Assembly (NCBI RefSeq): GCF_000002075.1
Contig: NW_004797275.1
Span: 1,431,496 to 1,495,495 of the forward strand
DNA: 64,000 nucleotides
Source: Aplysia californica
Taxonomy: Eukaryota; Mollusca; Gastropoda; Aplysiida; Aplysiidae
Direction of reading: 5' to 3'
This document shows positions 24,799 through 39,223 of the stretch, one piece after another. The stretch's first letter is position 1, and each line of letters starts with the position of its first letter. The notes under the pieces were generated by a model. It was not told where the DNA came from and ran no database searches. It saw nothing but the letters and a program-made list of their open reading frames with translations. Both the position numbers and the translations under genes were made by a program.

Positions 24799-27700
24799 CA
24801 TTTGTAGCACTGTGTGTTCAGTAACCTCACTGCAGTTGTTACGAATGAATTTCTATATCTGTCTGTTCTTGCTTTTTTGGAAATGTATCGTTTACTGCGG
24901 GTCGATAGTTGAAATTCCGATGTCAGTGGGTGGCTATGGTCACTAAGCATTATTTCCGCCTTTTTTAGAACGTTTGTCTTGTGCAGATATTCAAAGTTAC
25001 TTAGGTCTCTATCAATTGTTCTTGATGCCTTTTTTATCAACTTATTTAGTTTTATAATGTGCTGCCTTCCCAGATTGCTACCATAGCAAGTGATTCCAAA
25101 ATTGATCAAAGTTTCTATTGTGGTGGTGTAGAAAATCTGAAGGATGGATGGATTCAGATTGAAAGACTTTAGTTTCCTCAGAAAGTACAGCCTCTGATTT
25201 ACTTTTTTAACGATATTGTTTACGTGGTTTTGCCATGTAAATTTGTTGTCTATTGTAAGGCCAAGATATTTGTATGAATCCGTGATTTCAATAGTTTCTT
25301 GTTCAATTACGAGTGGTGGGATTGTTGGTTTTTCTCTTCTAAAATCAAAAATCATTTCCTTTGTTTTTGAGAGGTTCACTTTTAGAAAATTTGAGTTGCA
25401 CCATTTAAAAAACCTACATATTTCTTCGAAATACTCTTGTTCATCATGGTTTATTAATCCAATAATAGCGGAGTCATCTGCAAACTTAATTAAGCGTGTT
25501 GTTTTATAAATACTTCTATGATCGTTGGTATATATAGTATACAAAACTGGTGACAAAACACACCCCTGAGGACCGCCGGTGTTACAAAGAATTGTGTCAG
25601 ATTTTGTGTTGTTTAGCTTCACATATTGTGGTCTACCTGTCAAAAATTCCAGGACCCATGCTGCGATATGATGACTAACTCTCAGACTCATAAGTTTTTC
25701 AATGACAATATGCGGTTGAATTGTATTAAATGCTGAGGAAAAATCTACAAAAAGTACCCTCGTATACGTTTTAGATGTTTCAAGGTGTTTCAGTATAGAG
25801 TCACAAAAAACAAGTACAGCATCTTCTACGTTCCTCTCTTGTTTGTATGCAAACTGGAATGGATCTAGATTTCCATGAACACGGCCTAGAATATTAGAGA
25901 GGATCAATTTTTCAAGGCACTTGAAAGCAATGGATGTAAGAGCGACTGGTCTTAAGTCATTTAATTCATATATTTTAGGCTTTTTTGGTATTGGTATTAC
26001 CTCCGATGTTTTCCATATTGTAGGAATGTAGTTTTTGTGTAGGGTCAGGTTAAAAATGAAGGTAAATATCGGGGCCAGTTGCTCACAACAAGTTCTTAAC
26101 ACTCTCCCTTTTACTCCGTCTGGACCACAGGCTTTGTTTATGTTTACACTTTGAAATTTCTTTTTAACACTCCGCTCACTGAGCTCAACACACTCCTCCC
26201 CGCTCAACTCGTCTCTCAGGCTCTGTTTAAGATCACGCTGCTCATTCTCAAAATCAAAACAGTCGAAACGACAATAAAAGTTGTTTAGCTCATTTACATA
26301 GTCTCTTTCATTTTTTACTTGCACACTCTCTCTCGCTGCAGTATAACCCGTTATTTTTTTCAAAGATGACCACATATTTCTCATATTATTTGTCTGAAAT
26401 TCGCTCTCAATTCTAGTTTTGTACGCTTGTTTACAATGAGCAATCTTTCTTTTAATTTTTTTAGATATCAAGTACATTTCATTCATGTTATTACTTCTAA
26501 AGGCTTTCCATTTTTCTTTTATAAGATCTTTCAGTTCTTTCGTTACCCATGGCTTATTATTTGGCTAGTACGTAAGGGTTTTATAAATAGTAACAGTTTC
26601 TTCACAAAACTTAATGTAAGCACAAATGGTTTCGGTAAGTTCGTCAAGGTCCTTGCAGGTGTCTTTGAACATGTCCCAGTCTGTAGAGTCGAAGCATCCC
26701 CGTAGCTGCTCGGTCGTGTCGTCTGTCCATGATGGTATCGTCCTGGTCGTTGGTTTCTTTGTCTTGAGCAGGGGGCGGTACTTTGGGATCAGAAGGATGT
26801 TGTTGTGATCTGAGTCTCCCAGCGGTGGAAGGGGGAGAGACTTGTAGCCGTCCTTGACGTTGCCATAACACAGGTCGATGGTCTTTTGTAACCTTGTGGC
26901 GCACTATATATATATAGTTTAACCTGCCTCTTATAATAAGTGAGCAATTGTCGATTATAGATTGTGAGCTGTAATGTCTTGTGCACTGTGGGATTTTTCT
27001 TCCCACGTGGGGTGCATATATGGTTAGCAGTCAAGGGGTTAAAGAGAGAATGAATCAGGCTCATATTAGGTCCACTCATATGTACTGTACCTATACCAGT
27101 GAAGTGTGTGTTTAGTGTGCAGAAAGGGTAAGGAGACATACTGTAAGACATGCACTTTGACCCACAGGGCTAAAGAGAAGAGAACATAAGAAAAGGGAAG
27201 GGAAGGGAAGAGAAGAATAGAATAGGGGAGGGGAGGGGAGGGGAAGGAAGAGAAGAGAACGGAAGGGAAGGAAAGAGAAGAGAAGAATAGAATAGAGAAA
27301 AGAGGAGGGGAGGGGAGAGGAGGAGGGGGGAGGGAAGGGAAGGGAAGAGAAAAGAACGGAAGGGAAGGGAAGAGAAGAGAAGAATAGAATAGAGAAACGG
27401 AGGGAAGGGAAGGGAAGAATAGGATAGAGAAGAGGAGAGGAGGGGAGGGGAGGGGAGGGACAGGAAGGGAAGGGAAGAGAAGAGAAGAGAAGAATAAAAT
27501 AGAGAAGAGGAGAGGTGAGGAGAAGAATAGAATAGAGAAGAGGGGAAGTGAGGGGAGAGAAGGGAAGGGAAAGGCAGAGAAGAGGAGAGGAGAGGAGAGA
27601 AAAGTAGAGAAGAGATGTGAAAAGAAGAGACAGTGAAATGGATTTTCTTTTTGTAATTTGTAGATCTATTGAGCTGGAGAGAGAAAAAACAGGCAGGAAC

Positions 27701-29381
27701 AAGAGCTCCGAACTGCTAGGTGAGCATACACAGGAGATATCTAATGGAAAAATTAGTTTATCACGAGCGGATGAGGGACTAGCTGTGATGAAAAAAAAAA
27801 AGAATGGAAAAAAAGCAGAATATCAAACAAATAATAAACCAACACAAACCCTCCTTACTGGGGTCACCATTGCCCACAACCACCGGCTCTGAGTAGATCC
27901 CCTGGTTGTTCACGTAGATGACCGATGACGCCCCTTTGCTCTTGTAGCTAGGGGGCGCCATGATCACCGAGCCAGCGTAGTAGGTGTCGCGGTCATCCTC
28001 AAGGTAGATCCCCTCCACGCCCATGTTCACCAACTGCCTCACCTTTGGCGGGGAAAACAAAAGTGCGTCTCGAAATCAACTCAATAACAGTATTTTGTTT
28101 GAAGTCAAGTATGCATACAGAAAAATCGGTGGGACACGGAAAAATCTTTCAACTTGTCTTAAATACAAAAAATGTAGTAATAGTATGAGAAAACATTTCG
28201 GGACCAGAAAATCTGTTCTCTATGTGTGTTTTTCGTTATGTCCATATTTGCTATGCTCATGCTAGACTGTCCATCTCATTTCCGACTTTAAACCCTTAAA
28301 GCTTTGGTCGCCTAAGCCTACAGAACTCATCTCATCTTATTTTGTCCTATCCCATCTTATCTTCAATATCTTACATTAACTCATCTTATTTTAAATATCT
28401 GTCATCATGTCATCTTATTTTGTCCCATCCCATCTTATCATAAATATCTTACATCATCTCTACTTATATCACAGTCTACCTTTGGCAGGAACATTGCAAA
28501 GAGAATGAGCGTGGCTGTCAAAAAGAGTCCAAAAGCGATGCAAGCGTCACCATACTCCTGAGCGTAATCCTGGTCCTTGTTCAAACCTCCAACCAAGCCC
28601 CAAGCCAGCCAGATGGGGATACTGTAGAGAAACGATAATAGTGTGATGTAATTCTCATGGCTGTTAACTTTTAAAAAGATGGGGATACTGTAGAGAAACG
28701 ATAATAGTGTGATGTAATTCTCATGGCTGTTAACTTTTAAAAAGATGGGGATACTGTAGAGAAACGATAATAGTGTGATGAAATTCTCATAGCTGCTAAC
28801 TTTTTAAAACCTTTGTGGTGGGCACAGGCCAAGAGCCTGAGCCCCCCTATTCAAAGCAGACAATATTGTAAGAAATGTTAAAATGGGTAAGACTCCCATG
28901 GACATATATATGGCTTCGCTTTTATTATTTTTCATGAATTCAGTCTTCAAAGTTCATATTTTTTCTTCACCGTTGGCAAGTCTATGATGAGTTACAATAG
29001 AAAACAGAGAATACAAATTTTTCATGGGTGGTTGGCGGGTGCTCTGGTGTGGTTTGCTCCTTCTTTACTATCAAACAACCATCATCTTTATCTCTCCTTC
29101 TTCTTTTTTATGTTTGTTACTCTCTTGTAACACCTCTAATCTTCGGCACTTATGTGACCTTATTGTGTTGCAAGTGCCGTAAAAACTCTTTTTAAAAAAT
29201 AATTTAAAAAATAAAAATTTACAAATACGGACTCAACCATGTAAGTTGCTCAACATGAGATGGATTTTAATTTTTTTAAGGATACTTCAACGGAAAGTAT
29301 CAATCCTCACGATTTCTTCTTTGATGTGAATCCGATACATAAAAGGAAAGAGGTGACTTTTATGTACACTTTCTTTTTCCC

Positions 29382-29428
<47 letters not shown>

Positions 29429-32400
29429 CTTGTCATGAGCGTCTAAATATGCAAGAAAGTCACAGCCAAGGGATGATGACCTTTCTGATCACGTAGGCCT
29501 ATTTGAATGTTCATGAACGCGAAAATAATATACAGTCCAAACCAACGTGCAATTATAGAGTTGAAATGAAATGGGAAGAAATAGATTGATACCATTGTCA
29601 CAAATTGGTTTGGTGATGGATGATTTTAGATTCTAGAATATAACAGAAACAATGTCTTGCTATCATAAAAAAAGATTTTGTCACAATGAATAACAGCAAA
29701 AAGGGAAAGTAATTTAAGAATCCCTCCTCTCCCTCCACTCACCCACACAATCCGTTCCCCTTCCCCCTCCTTTTCCAGTACAGTTGAAAGAATCTCCTCT
29801 CAGCACTTAATGAACTAAAGCACTTTGGCAAAAAGCTGACCTGAATCCTGCGGCAATCCCAATAAAGACGCTCTCCCGGTGGTTGGTGATGATGCCGTGA
29901 GCATTCAGGGACAGGATGGTGGTGATGAGGATCATGAGCATGATGTAAATCAGTGACATGAGGTGATTCTCGAAGTTGGTGCGGACAAAATCAGCCATAG
30001 AGTCCATGCCCTTGTCGGCTTCCCATGTGTAGTGGTTGCAGACCCAGACACGAGAGCCGTCGTTGGCGGTCACTTGCACAGCCTCGGGGGGTACGGTGAT
30101 CAGCCATTGGACGTCTATCACGATCTGAGGACGACACAGGGAGGAAGTGAGGACAGGTCAGAGATCATTTCAAGACAAGTTGGAGCTGTGACCTCTATAC
30201 TTTGGAAGCAGATACAAACAACAGAAATGCTGAAAAAGATATAGACAAACGGAACAGATTTCACCAGTGTGAGTGTTTGCAAAGTGAAAAGGACATAGAC
30301 TCAATGAGAGAAATTTAAAGCAGAGAAGAAGGAAGATAAACAGATAGAACACAATAAAGGGAGAGAAAGGAAGCAGGAACCACAAGTGGTGCCCTCCAAC
30401 CACCCGCAAATCTCACCAAAGCACCTTCCAAACACTCCAGTCACAAAGAGGAGCTTTGGTTGTCAATCTGTAAGAACACATTGGAGCACAGTGCTGTAAA
30501 GTAGTTCAGTAGAAACAAGAGTACAATTCCTATTAAAAGAACATTTTTCACTGAGTTAAGCTTTAGTCTTAATGTGAGTTTTTGCTTGTTTTAGCGCTCA
30601 CAACTGCATAAGGTCATATGAGCACCAAGGGGTGGATGTCAACAGAGAAGTCCTTACAGGGAATCAGGCTTACTCTGCTCACCTCTCTAGCTTCAACAGC
30701 ATAAAGTCTGCTTCAACTATTAAGGCACCCCGGAAATAGTGGGTTACAAGAGAGTGACAAACATACAAAATAAGTAGAGGAAAATTGACGATATTACGGA
30801 TAAGGAAAGAAAAAGCAACAGTTCCCTGTTGCAATTCCGGCACAGTTATGAGCATGACATCGATGAATCAGCCCATTTACTATTTTACTGTGCAACAGAA
30901 CATGGTAATGTCCCCCCTTTGAGAAAAGCATAAAGACATTTCAGTCAGTAGCACCACCCTGGGGGGTTAGTAAGAGTTTTATAACATTTGCAACACAATT
31001 AGATCATGTAAGTGCTGAAGATTAGAGGTGTAAAGAAGAGAGTAACAAACACAAAAAAGCAGGAAGAGAGATAGAGAATATAGATACAATTTGACAGGAA
31101 ATAAAGAGCAAACCACACCAGAACACCCGCTGATTGAGTTTCTCTGTCTTTCTAAACAAACATGTTTCAAGTCCGGATACGGCCCTCGCAGGACATAACA
31201 AACCAGCCCACCTCTTAAAATAACCTGCACTGAGCCAACAGAACAGCGATGGAGTAAAACATTTGAAAACTACAACAGAAAAACAATTATATTCACAAAC
31301 TCAAAGAACTGAATTAATTGCCTTTAACATGTGCAATTTTTCCATAGTTGACTCTCATAACTGTCATATATAGAACGATAAGCTCAGTACTGGGTAAGGG
31401 ACCTTCAACAGAAGGGAACAAACAATGATATTCACTTCCGAACACAGCTAATATCTCTAAACTATCACCAAAACAGGATCAACCCAGACAAACCACCAAT
31501 ATGCTTACTTCGTGACCATGTCTTGCTTGTTTTAGTAAGCGTTTTACAGCACTTGCAACACAATTAAGTAAAAAAAGTGTCAAAGATTAGAGGCATTACA
31601 AGTGAGTAACAAACACAAAAAGGAGGACAGATAAGGACGACAGATATTTAATAGGAAAGAAGGAGCAAACCACACCAGAGCACCTGCCAACCACCCACTT
31701 ACCATCTACGAAACAGTCCCAACACCTGCTCGTCAAATCTCCCAAGCTACAGAATCTCTTTTATTTTTTCGGTAAGTGTTTTACGGTGTTCAAAACTGCA
31801 TAAGGTCAGATGGCCGTGCAGGACACATTAAACATTTCCAGTGGGTTGGAAATTTTTAATTTTGCCCAGGAGGCGGCCAAAGTCTATTGTTATCGATTTT
31901 GGACCACCAAGGGATCTTTAACGTGCGCAACTTGCACACAAGATCTCAGAGATTTTTTGCCTTTATCTGAGAAGGCTAGGTGTAGATCTTACCTACTATA
32001 AGATCAGGGGTGCGGCTGAAAGACAGCAATAAAAATGAGAAAAGGAGTAGCAATAGAAAAGCTGCAGAAAGAGTCAGGAGCCCAGAAGAGCGGGTAAAGG
32101 AGGTGAGGGGGTGGGGGCAGAAAGTGGAGACAAAAGCAGACGACAGAACATTGTTAGAGAGCAGGAAAGGAGGAGAAAGGAGACAATTTTAGAGAAGAAA
32201 ATTTTAGGTCGCTATCCGGATTTGAACCTGGGACTTATTGAATGAGAGGCAAACAGCATTAACCTCTCGACCACACAGGACCTCGGACAGCAACTTCTTC
32301 CTCCTAGTCCTGCCATAGACAATGCCCTACACTGCAGCACAGCAAAAAAAAAGTTTCTGAAGACCTCCAACTTTTTTAACATGGCATTGGGCCAAAGTAC

Positions 32401-35400
32401 AAAATTTCAAAGTGGGTGGTTGGCAGGTGTTCTGGTGTGGTTTGCTCCTCCTTTCCTATGAAACATCTATCATTCACATCTCTCTTCTCCTTTTTTTGTT
32501 TTTATTACTGTCTTGCAACACTTTTAAACTTCAGTATTTATACGACCTAATCGTGTTGCAAGTGCTGTAAAACATTTATTTAAAAATTAATCTCAAAGTC
32601 TACTGGATTAACAACAACAAATCAGAAAAGGGATTTTTTTAAAAAGACAATGGAAAACATTTGATTTCAGTTGTGCTTACCTGCACACCGACAGCAAAGA
32701 CGAACATAAGGAATTGGTAAATTCCCTTCAGGTAGTTGGGTGATTCATCTCCAGGAAGCAGGACGTCGGACGACTTAGAAGTCAAGATGACCATTAACTT
32801 TACCAGCAAAACAGCGAAGCAGATAGCATAGGACACTCCAACACCAAATCGGGTGATACCGCATGTTGCCTGAAATTTTTAAAAATAATAACAAACACTT
32901 ATTCTTTTTGTTCTTGTAATCGCAAAATGCCCCACAAGATATACATAAAGCATGCTGAAAAAGCTAGCCAACTTTCATCCTCTGGAGAAATGCAAATCAA
33001 TAGATGCAAGGTTGGTAGTGAGTGCGTGTGTGTATGTGTGTGTGCGTGGGTGTGTGTGTGTGTGTGTGTGTGTGTTAATGTGTGTGAAGGAAGGAAGGAA
33101 GGAAGGAAGGAAGGAAGGAAGGAAGGAAGGAAGGAAGGAAGGAAGGAAGGAAGGAAGGAAGGAAGGAAGGAAGGAAGGAAGGAAGGAAGGAAGGAAGGAA
33201 CGAACAAAGGACATCAGTGACAACATGCTACAATAAATACTGCGTACATCTTTGCAATGAAGTCAGTAATGAGTATTTTAGCTGAATCTGAATAAAGAGA
33301 GGCACATCGACTTAATAACAGTAAATAAGTGCTGGGAAAGGGCATGACAGATAAACAGAAAGAAAAGGGGAAAAGTATTAAAGCAGGACCTACCAGAAGC
33401 CCCCTCCAACTACCTGGACATGAATGTGGATTGAGGAAACGACTGCCAAAAAGCATCACAGAGCAATATCAGATCAGTAACCAAATAACACACATCCCAA
33501 ACCAGACTAACTTATGTCAACAATGTATGTGTCACGACGCGATGGAATCAGGCGCTTGTCAATTTTTGAGCATGTAGAGTTATTGGTATCGTCTTAAAAC
33601 TTGTTCATTTGTCTTGTTTTAGATGATAAAAATCCTCTTCTATCTTGAATTAAAGTCAAGATATAAATTTGGTAACTTCCAAACATTGAGAGTCTTTAGT
33701 AACAGCAAATTTACATTTTTTTGGGTGCCTTTAACCAAAGTTTTTTCAATAACGTTCTCACAGAAATGTGTCTATAAATGGACGTACAAGGACATGAGCC
33801 TAAAAACAGAAAAATCCATTAAAATTTCCAAACTAACAGAAAAATGCCTGTTTCTATGATTTCATTATTGCGACAAACGCCTGATTTCACCACGGTGCCT
33901 CACATATACAGTATTTACCTTTGTGGGGACGAAAATGTACGCAAAGAGGACCAAATAAGCCAAGAAGATTCCAAAGAGGAGCAGCTGCCCCAGCCACATG
34001 GTGCGCCACTTGTGCCCCATGCGAGTCCCAAGCAGCTTGTACAAGATGTAGATCTCGAAGATGATCACAGCGAGGATACCCACGCCAGCCAAGACGCCAA
34101 GAGCGATGACCCAACGGTGGCCTTGGTCGAAGCGGGTGCCGTATTCTTCCCGGTAGCTTTCGTGGTCGGCGGCCGGGTAGGCGCCGGTGATGGCTTGACC
34201 CAGGCGGTACTGCACAGTGCTGAAAGGCAATGGAGGGATAGCTTGATGGGGATTTGCAGACCCTCAAGACAGACACCCATGAATCTTCATCTCCTCCTCC
34301 ATTTACATCTTTTCTTTTTCTTTCCCTCCTCCCTGACCTGCTCCTCCCCCTCTTCAATTTCCTTCTTCTTATCAGTTATTATTTGCACTTTTAATAATAA
34401 TCTTATTTTAATATTATTATGATCACAATAATTATTATTTTCACAACTATCATTATAGATGCCTAAACAGTCCCCTATGATAAATAATAATAACAATAAT
34501 GATGATGATGTTGTTTAAAATAATAATTGAATTTGTACAGCACGTATATGCTCTAGAGCATGCTCTGCTCTCTGCACTTTATAATTACAATACATATAAC
34601 TTGATAAAATACATGACTGCAATATGACTATGAGCGATTCATAAACGATGAGCAGAGCAAGGCCATCTTTATCCAAAATCTGTCGCAAAGAACATGAAAA
34701 AGAGAATTTATATTAAATGATGCTTTGCAAATAAAGAAATGACCCAAATAGATACTTCAAAATAGGAAATCAGCTGGAGTCCAATATTTTTTAAAATAAT
34801 GCCAATGGTTTTCAAACATGCATTGTCTTTTGTCTTTATTTTTTTGCGCATAATTAAGTGGGTGTCTTCATCAAAGCTTGGTTGTGAAAGCCAAACCAAT
34901 AAGACACTTGAATCAACAACAAAAAAAAGGTGTCAGTACCTAACACTAAAGGGGCTAGCTTATTAAATAGACATGAGGGGTGCTGACAAAACTATTTGTT
35001 TCTAGCAAATCAGCCGAAAAAGGACACTGCGGTCAAATTTATAGATTTTTTTAATTTATGCCATTTTCTTCAAGTTTAACATGTCTTATATTATTACATA
35101 CTGAAAAATTGTACAAACTTCACCCATAAATTTGTTGTATATCTATAAATTCCATAGGGCTGGAATCCAAGAAGTAACTCATTTTGTCAGCATGTCTCAT
35201 ATTTCTCCTTTTCTCATTATAATTTTAGAGGGCTACTATACTGCAGAGGCCTTCACATCATTACCTGTACTTAGGAGGCTCCTCACTGGTGGGTTCTGAG
35301 GTGGCACCAACGGTGGGTGGAGACGTCGGGGGTGCCATGGTGGTTGGAGGCTCACAACATTCCCCAGCATTGGGGCACTCAGAGGGGTTAAAACCTGATC

Positions 35401-38209
35401 CAAAATCGTTTTCCAGGTCAACTGTGATGACTGTATTGCCATTAGAAAAAGATCCAATCTGTTGAGAGAAATAAGGCTCTTATCAAAACAGAGAAACAAG
35501 TTCTTACCAGAAATAAAAGAAATGTTCCGGTTCAGAGAAAAAAAGGTCTCTACTGATATGAAAGGAAGAAAGACTTACGAGTAGTGCAAACAAGTAAAAA
35601 AAAAAAATTCTGAACGAAAAGCATTCATACAAAAAGAACACAATACTGTAAAGAAAAAAAACTGTACAGAAAAAAAAGTACTGATACAAAGGAGAACAAA
35701 AAAGACGCAAAATATTACGGCTCAATAAGAAAACAACAACTTGGCTTACTTTTTCAAATGCAGGAGACCTGCCCTGACGATTCGCGAAGATGTAGTATTC
35801 ATACTGTGCTTGGTTCGGCCGCAGTTCCCCGGAGGCACTTTCAAATATTGGGAGAGCAGACTTGATGGATCTGTAGAGGTCGTTCTGCTTATACTTCTCA
35901 TTGCGTAACTTGTCGCAGAATTGGTAGTTGCTAAAGTTCTGCTGATTGCAGTCCTGCATAGCCTTATCCATACCCTGGAAGGAAAAAAATCACTGAAGAA
36001 TCAGAAGAAGGTCGGGAAGGGAGGGAATAATGACTTACTATTTTCAGAGGTTCTAAACATGTTCCTCTGTGGTGATAAACTAGATCTCTTATCCATTATC
36101 TTATTACATTTTTGTCATAGTGGAAATCCTGCAGCAATAATTATAATAAGGTGAAAGGAACGACACAGTATGATATGATATGAAACAGGTTTAACATCCC
36201 TTTTAACACAGCAAGTTATCAAAGAGATAGAAGTCTAACCATTACAACACAGACCAAGGCGCAGTAGAGTAGAGAACCAGCTGTTAGCAGCAATTTTCCA
36301 CGTGCAATTTGTCGCTATTAGAGTTGCTTCTATTGCCCCAAGCTTCAGTGAGTCTCTAAATCCTTCCACAAGATGGGGGAATATTCATAAAGCCATGGTG
36401 GAATATTAGTGAGAACATGGAGGAATGTTTATGAGAACATGAAGGAATGTTTATGAGAACGAGGTGGAATATTTATGAGAACATGGTGGAATATTTATAA
36501 TATGAGAACATAGTGAAATATTTATATGAAAACACTGTGGAATGTTCATGAGAACATGAAGGAATGTTTATGAGAGCAACACCGAATATGAGAACAGGAA
36601 GGAATGTTTATGAGAACATGAAGGAATGTTTACGAGAACATGAAGGAATGTTTACGAGAACATGAAGGAATGTTTACGAGAACATGAAGGAATGTTTATG
36701 AGAACACGAAGGAATGTTTATGAGAACATGAAGGAAAGTTTATTCTCTTTTTAGCAGAGGTTTTACGGCGCTCGCAACTGTATACGGTCACATTAGCCCC
36801 AAGGGGTGGATGTCAACAGAGAAGTCCTTATAGGGAATCAGACTTACTCTGCTCACATCTCTAGCTTCAACAGCACAAAGTCTGCTTCGACTATCAAGGC
36901 ATCCCGGAAAAAGTGGGTCACAAAAGTGTGACAAACATACAAAAGAAGTAGAGGAAAAATGACGATAGTAAGGATTAAGAAAGAAAAAGCAGCAGTGATC
37001 CCTGTTGCAGTTCAAGCACAGTTATGAGCATGACATCGATGAATCAGCCCATTTACAATTTACGATTCTACTGTGTATAAGAACAGGTTAATGTCCCCCC
37101 TTTGGGAATGGCATAAAGAGACTTTAGTCAGTAGCACCGCCCGGGGGGGGGGGGGGGGGGGGGGATTGGAATGTTTATAATACATGGAGGAATATTCAAG
37201 AGAACAAAGTGGAATATTCATGACAATATAGTGGAATGTTTATGAGAACATAGTGGAATATTTATGAGAACATAGTGGAATATTTATGACAATGTAGTGG
37301 ACTGTTTATGAGAACATAGTGGAATGTTTATGACAATGTAGTGGAATGTTTATGAGAACATGGAGGAATGTTTATGAGTACAGTGGAATACTTATGGGAA
37401 GAAAAAGACAGGAGTCGTTATGCTGCTCTGGCCTTTGCTCTAAAGCCTGTGATAATGGACATAAAATAGAAATAAACAAAATTTTTTGCACAGAATTTAA
37501 ATCGAATATGGTAATGTGCCCTGTTTCCTTTGAAAATAAATATTGTAATCTCTGTCCACTGTTTAAAGTAAAAAACAAAACAACAAAATGATTTCAAGGG
37601 TCACTGGTTTCATGACACCACATGTAGGGATCAGACTACTAACCTTCATCACCAACTCCACAGACATGATAGTTCGAAGTGCAGACATCACTATAGGAGA
37701 CGGCGTATTGTCATCAATTTTAGGTATTCTGTTGACAAAATCAGAAATTTAAGTACGAGTTTTACAGCACTTGCAACACACAATAACGTCATGAAACTGC
37801 CGAAGATTGGAGGTGTAACAAGAGAGTAAAAAGTTGTTCCCGCATCCGATCCGGACACTGGGGATTGCCTTGTTAGTGAGACAAATTCCTGGGCCTTCGA
37901 GTTTACTTCCCTAACAAGAGAGTAACAAACACAAAAAAAGGAGGAGGAGAGATAAGGACGATAGATGTTTGACAGGAAAGAAGAAGGAAACCACACCAAA
38001 GCACCCGAAAACCACCCAAATCAGAGAGCATAGGTGACTTATTTAGAGCGGGTCTACGCAACAGCAGCTCCATTTTGAAAGGAAGCAGATGAGAAAAATG
38101 AAAACATACCAATAAAAAAAAAAGTAGAAAAAACAGATCACACAAGAACATCCACCACCACCTTGCACAAAATTACTGTGTACGTTAAATCCAATAACCT
38201 CAATAGAGG

Positions 38210-38275
<66 letters not shown>

Positions 38276-39062
38276 TGTGTGTGTATGTGTATGTGAGCCT
38301 GTAAAAACGCCCAAATATCGAGGATGCAAACTGAGATGCCAGTGTTTCTGGCAGAACAAGCAATTCTGATGCTGTTTCAAAAGTTTTTGAGTCATGAGAT
38401 TGTTTTAGTAAAGGTTTTTCGGCGCTCGCAACTGCATATGGCGATATGAGCGCCAGAAGATTAGAAGTGTTACAAGGGAGTAACAAACATAAAAAAGAAG
38501 GAGGGGAGATAAAGACAATAGATGATGTTTGATAGGAAAGAAGGATCAAACCACACCAGAGCACCCGCCAACCACCCACATGAGATATTTTGTGACACAA
38601 GATAAAGGGGTGTACAAAGTGGAGAAAACAAACAGTCATGACTCCAATTTTGAGACTTCAAATTGTTGTATATTGTACACTTCACATCCTAACTAATTAC
38701 AGTCAAACCTGCTCTAACAACCTTCTAGGACGATCGTTTCTACAATAAACGACGATTCCTTCCAGCGCCCCCCCCCCCCTACCCCTCCCAACAAAAAAAC
38801 ACTTTGCATTTTTTTCTCTATAACAATGACACTGTCCAGGAAGGACCACTTTTCTAAGATGACCACTTTTCTTCTCGCCGAGGGATAATCTTTCTAAGAC
38901 AAGTTCAACTGTATATTTAACATGTTAATGAGTCAAAATGTGTTTTACCCTTCCCACGTACGATGTGCAAATGGATAAACATTCAATCTTAGCACAAATT
39001 CTATTTTGTAAGCATCAGAATAGAAAATGATGCAGGCACCCACAAACGCAAGGACTCACTCA

Positions 39063-39134
<72 letters not shown>

Positions 39135-39174
39135 ACACAAACACAAACACAAACACACACACACACACAAACAA

Positions 39175-39223
<49 letters not shown>

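Noticed and set aside
26486-26904. Separate gene upstream of the LINE reverse transcriptase
   Set aside because: The frame continues the LINE protein (endonuclease end and linker) apart from one TAG, so it belongs to the same element.
27112-27702. 196-codon Ser/Leu/Pro-rich open frame on the - strand
   Set aside because: It is the translation of the homopurine minisatellite and shows no domain.
33844-34422. 192- and 156-codon frames overlapping receptor exon 10
   Set aside because: These are shadows of the GC-rich exon in other frames.
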